Below are positions 6,355-7,037 of a DNA stretch of 7,037 nucleotides, in pieces. The notes beneath the pieces are model-generated. The model searched no databases and was not told the DNA's origin. It saw only the letters and a program-made list of their open reading frames with translations. Origin of the DNA: Bacteroidota bacterium (lineage in GTDB: Bacteria; Bacteroidota; Bacteroidia; UBA7662; CANHCV01); NCBI GenBank assembly GCA_027488715.1, contig JAIYBD010000146.1, positions 1 through 7,037 of the forward strand. Reading direction: 5' to 3'. Position 1 is the first letter of the stretch; each line of letters starts with the position of its first letter. The position numbers were made by a program, and so were the translations under genes.

Positions 6355-7037
6355 TTACTTGATTTTATAGCGCATTCCTAGATAAACATTCCTTCCCATG
6401 ATGGGCCCCCAAACCATGGCGGCATCAAACCCGGGACCGATGGGGGCGCCCACAATTGGGTGGTGTTGCCGAAAATTCAAAGCGTTTTCAACGCCCACAT
6501 ACCAATCGGCAAACTTGAATTTCTTGGTCACTTGTCCGTTCACCAAAAAGAATCCAGGGCTGTAGCCCAAAACGGTTTGCGGCAAAGCGTAATACGAGGG
6601 CAATCGCTTCCGACCGGTGTAAGTTACCGTGGCATCGGCCAGCCATTTCCCATTGTAGCTTTCCCAGCCGGTGTTGGCCAAAAAGCGGTGTTGTTCCACC
6701 AGCGGACGAATTTTCGTTCCGCCCGAAAAGCCCGATCGAGGGTCGTCGTATTTGTAAGCCAACCGTAGGGTCGTGCCATCCAAAACTTCTCCGTTCAATT
6801 CTGCCTGAAAACTCTTCGAAAAGGAGGGCGCTTTTTGGTTGTACATGCGCAGCGTTCCGCTTTCTTCCACATCCACCAACCATTGATTTTGGAAATGGGT
6901 TTCGTAGTAATCCAAGGTTAACACCCATTCCCGACCGAACCAATCCATCATTTTAATGAAACTACCGCCCAAAATTTGGGAGCGTTCGGCTTGGGGCGCT
7001 TCTTCCACGATCCATTGCCTTCCCGAAGCAAAAAAAC
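6355..7037 (-). CDS. TonB-dependent outer-membrane receptor, C-terminal barrel part (5' end beyond window)
   Basis: The frame is open to the window edge, and 226 C-terminal residues are visible; the plug domain and TonB box lie outside. The visible part alternates short amphipathic beta strands rich in aromatic residues with polar loops, as in the last strands of a 22-strand barrel: WVLTLDYYETHFQNQWLVD, FQAELNGEV, TTLRLAYKYDD, KWLADATVTYTGR, GFFLVNGQVTKKF, DWYVGVENALNF, and the terminal NVYLGMRYKIK. The pattern VENALNF, then FDAAMVWGP, then MGRNVYLGMRY is typical of the end of Bacteroidota TonB-dependent receptors. Such receptors import siderophores, metals, vitamins or glycans with energy from TonB-ExbBD. 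The substrate is unknown, but the following HMA-protein gene, 1 base away, suggests a metal or metal complex. An in-frame GTG at 7008 is not a plausible start because receptor-like sequence continues upstream of it. Confidence 0.88.
   Translation of the reverse strand, partial: FFASGRQWIVEEAPQAERSQILGGSFIKMMDWFGREWVLTLDYYETHFQNQWLVDVEESGTLRMYNQKAPSFSKSFQAELNGEVLDGTTLRLAYKYDDPRSGFSGGTKIRPLVEQHRFLANTGWESYNGKWLADATVTYTGRKRLPSYYALPQTVLGYSPGFFLVNGQVTKKFKFADWYVGVENALNFRQHHPIVGAPIGPGFDAAMVWGPIMGRNVYLGMRYKIK

Overview
The window looks like chromosomal DNA from a member of the Bacteroidota, perhaps Flavobacteriales-like, though the order is a guess. Three things point there. Two proteins end in type IX secretion system (T9SS) type A sorting domains. 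The two recognisable promoters carry the Bacteroidota -7 element TAnnTTTG. Start codons lack usefully placed Shine-Dalgarno sequences. I see no phage, insertion sequence, CRISPR array, rRNA or tRNA, and the DNA is almost fully coding.

Layout from left to right. Positions 1-1503 (+) hold the 3' part of a large secreted protein with Ig/PKD-like modules, a fibronectin-like module and a T9SS C-terminal domain. It converges, with 4 bases between stop codons, on a minus-strand two-gene operon. Read in its own direction, that operon encodes an exported M1-family zinc aminopeptidase with a T9SS sorting domain (4604-2670) and then a multi-pass membrane protein of the O-antigen polymerase/ligase (Wzy/WaaL) type (2665-1508). 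A 50-base divergent region (4605-4654) separates it from a complete S-adenosylhomocysteine hydrolase gene, ahcY (4655-5950, +). A bidirectional hairpin terminator (5971-6000) follows. The right end holds a second minus-strand operon: the C-terminal part of a TonB-dependent outer-membrane receptor (7037-6355) and a small exported heavy-metal-associated (HMA) domain protein (6353-6018), with 1 base between them.

How they may fit together. Two of the six genes encode T9SS cargo. T9SS cargo in this phylum is often anchored to a surface lipopolysaccharide, so a polymerase/ligase-like gene tightly coupled to a T9SS peptidase is suggestive, but a shared function is only inferred. The receptor and HMA protein look like an outer-membrane plus periplasmic pair for handling a metal. 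AhcY is cytoplasmic housekeeping that recycles the product of SAM-dependent methylation, and it appears unrelated to its neighbours.

The most distinctive signal is the ahcY/aminopeptidase divergent region. It carries two face-to-face promoters whose -7 elements are 5 bases apart, and a near-perfect 12/13-base inverted repeat covers the ahcY -7 element and the start of the aminopeptidase leader. The window is otherwise ordinary, and I do not see a clear novel multi-gene system.
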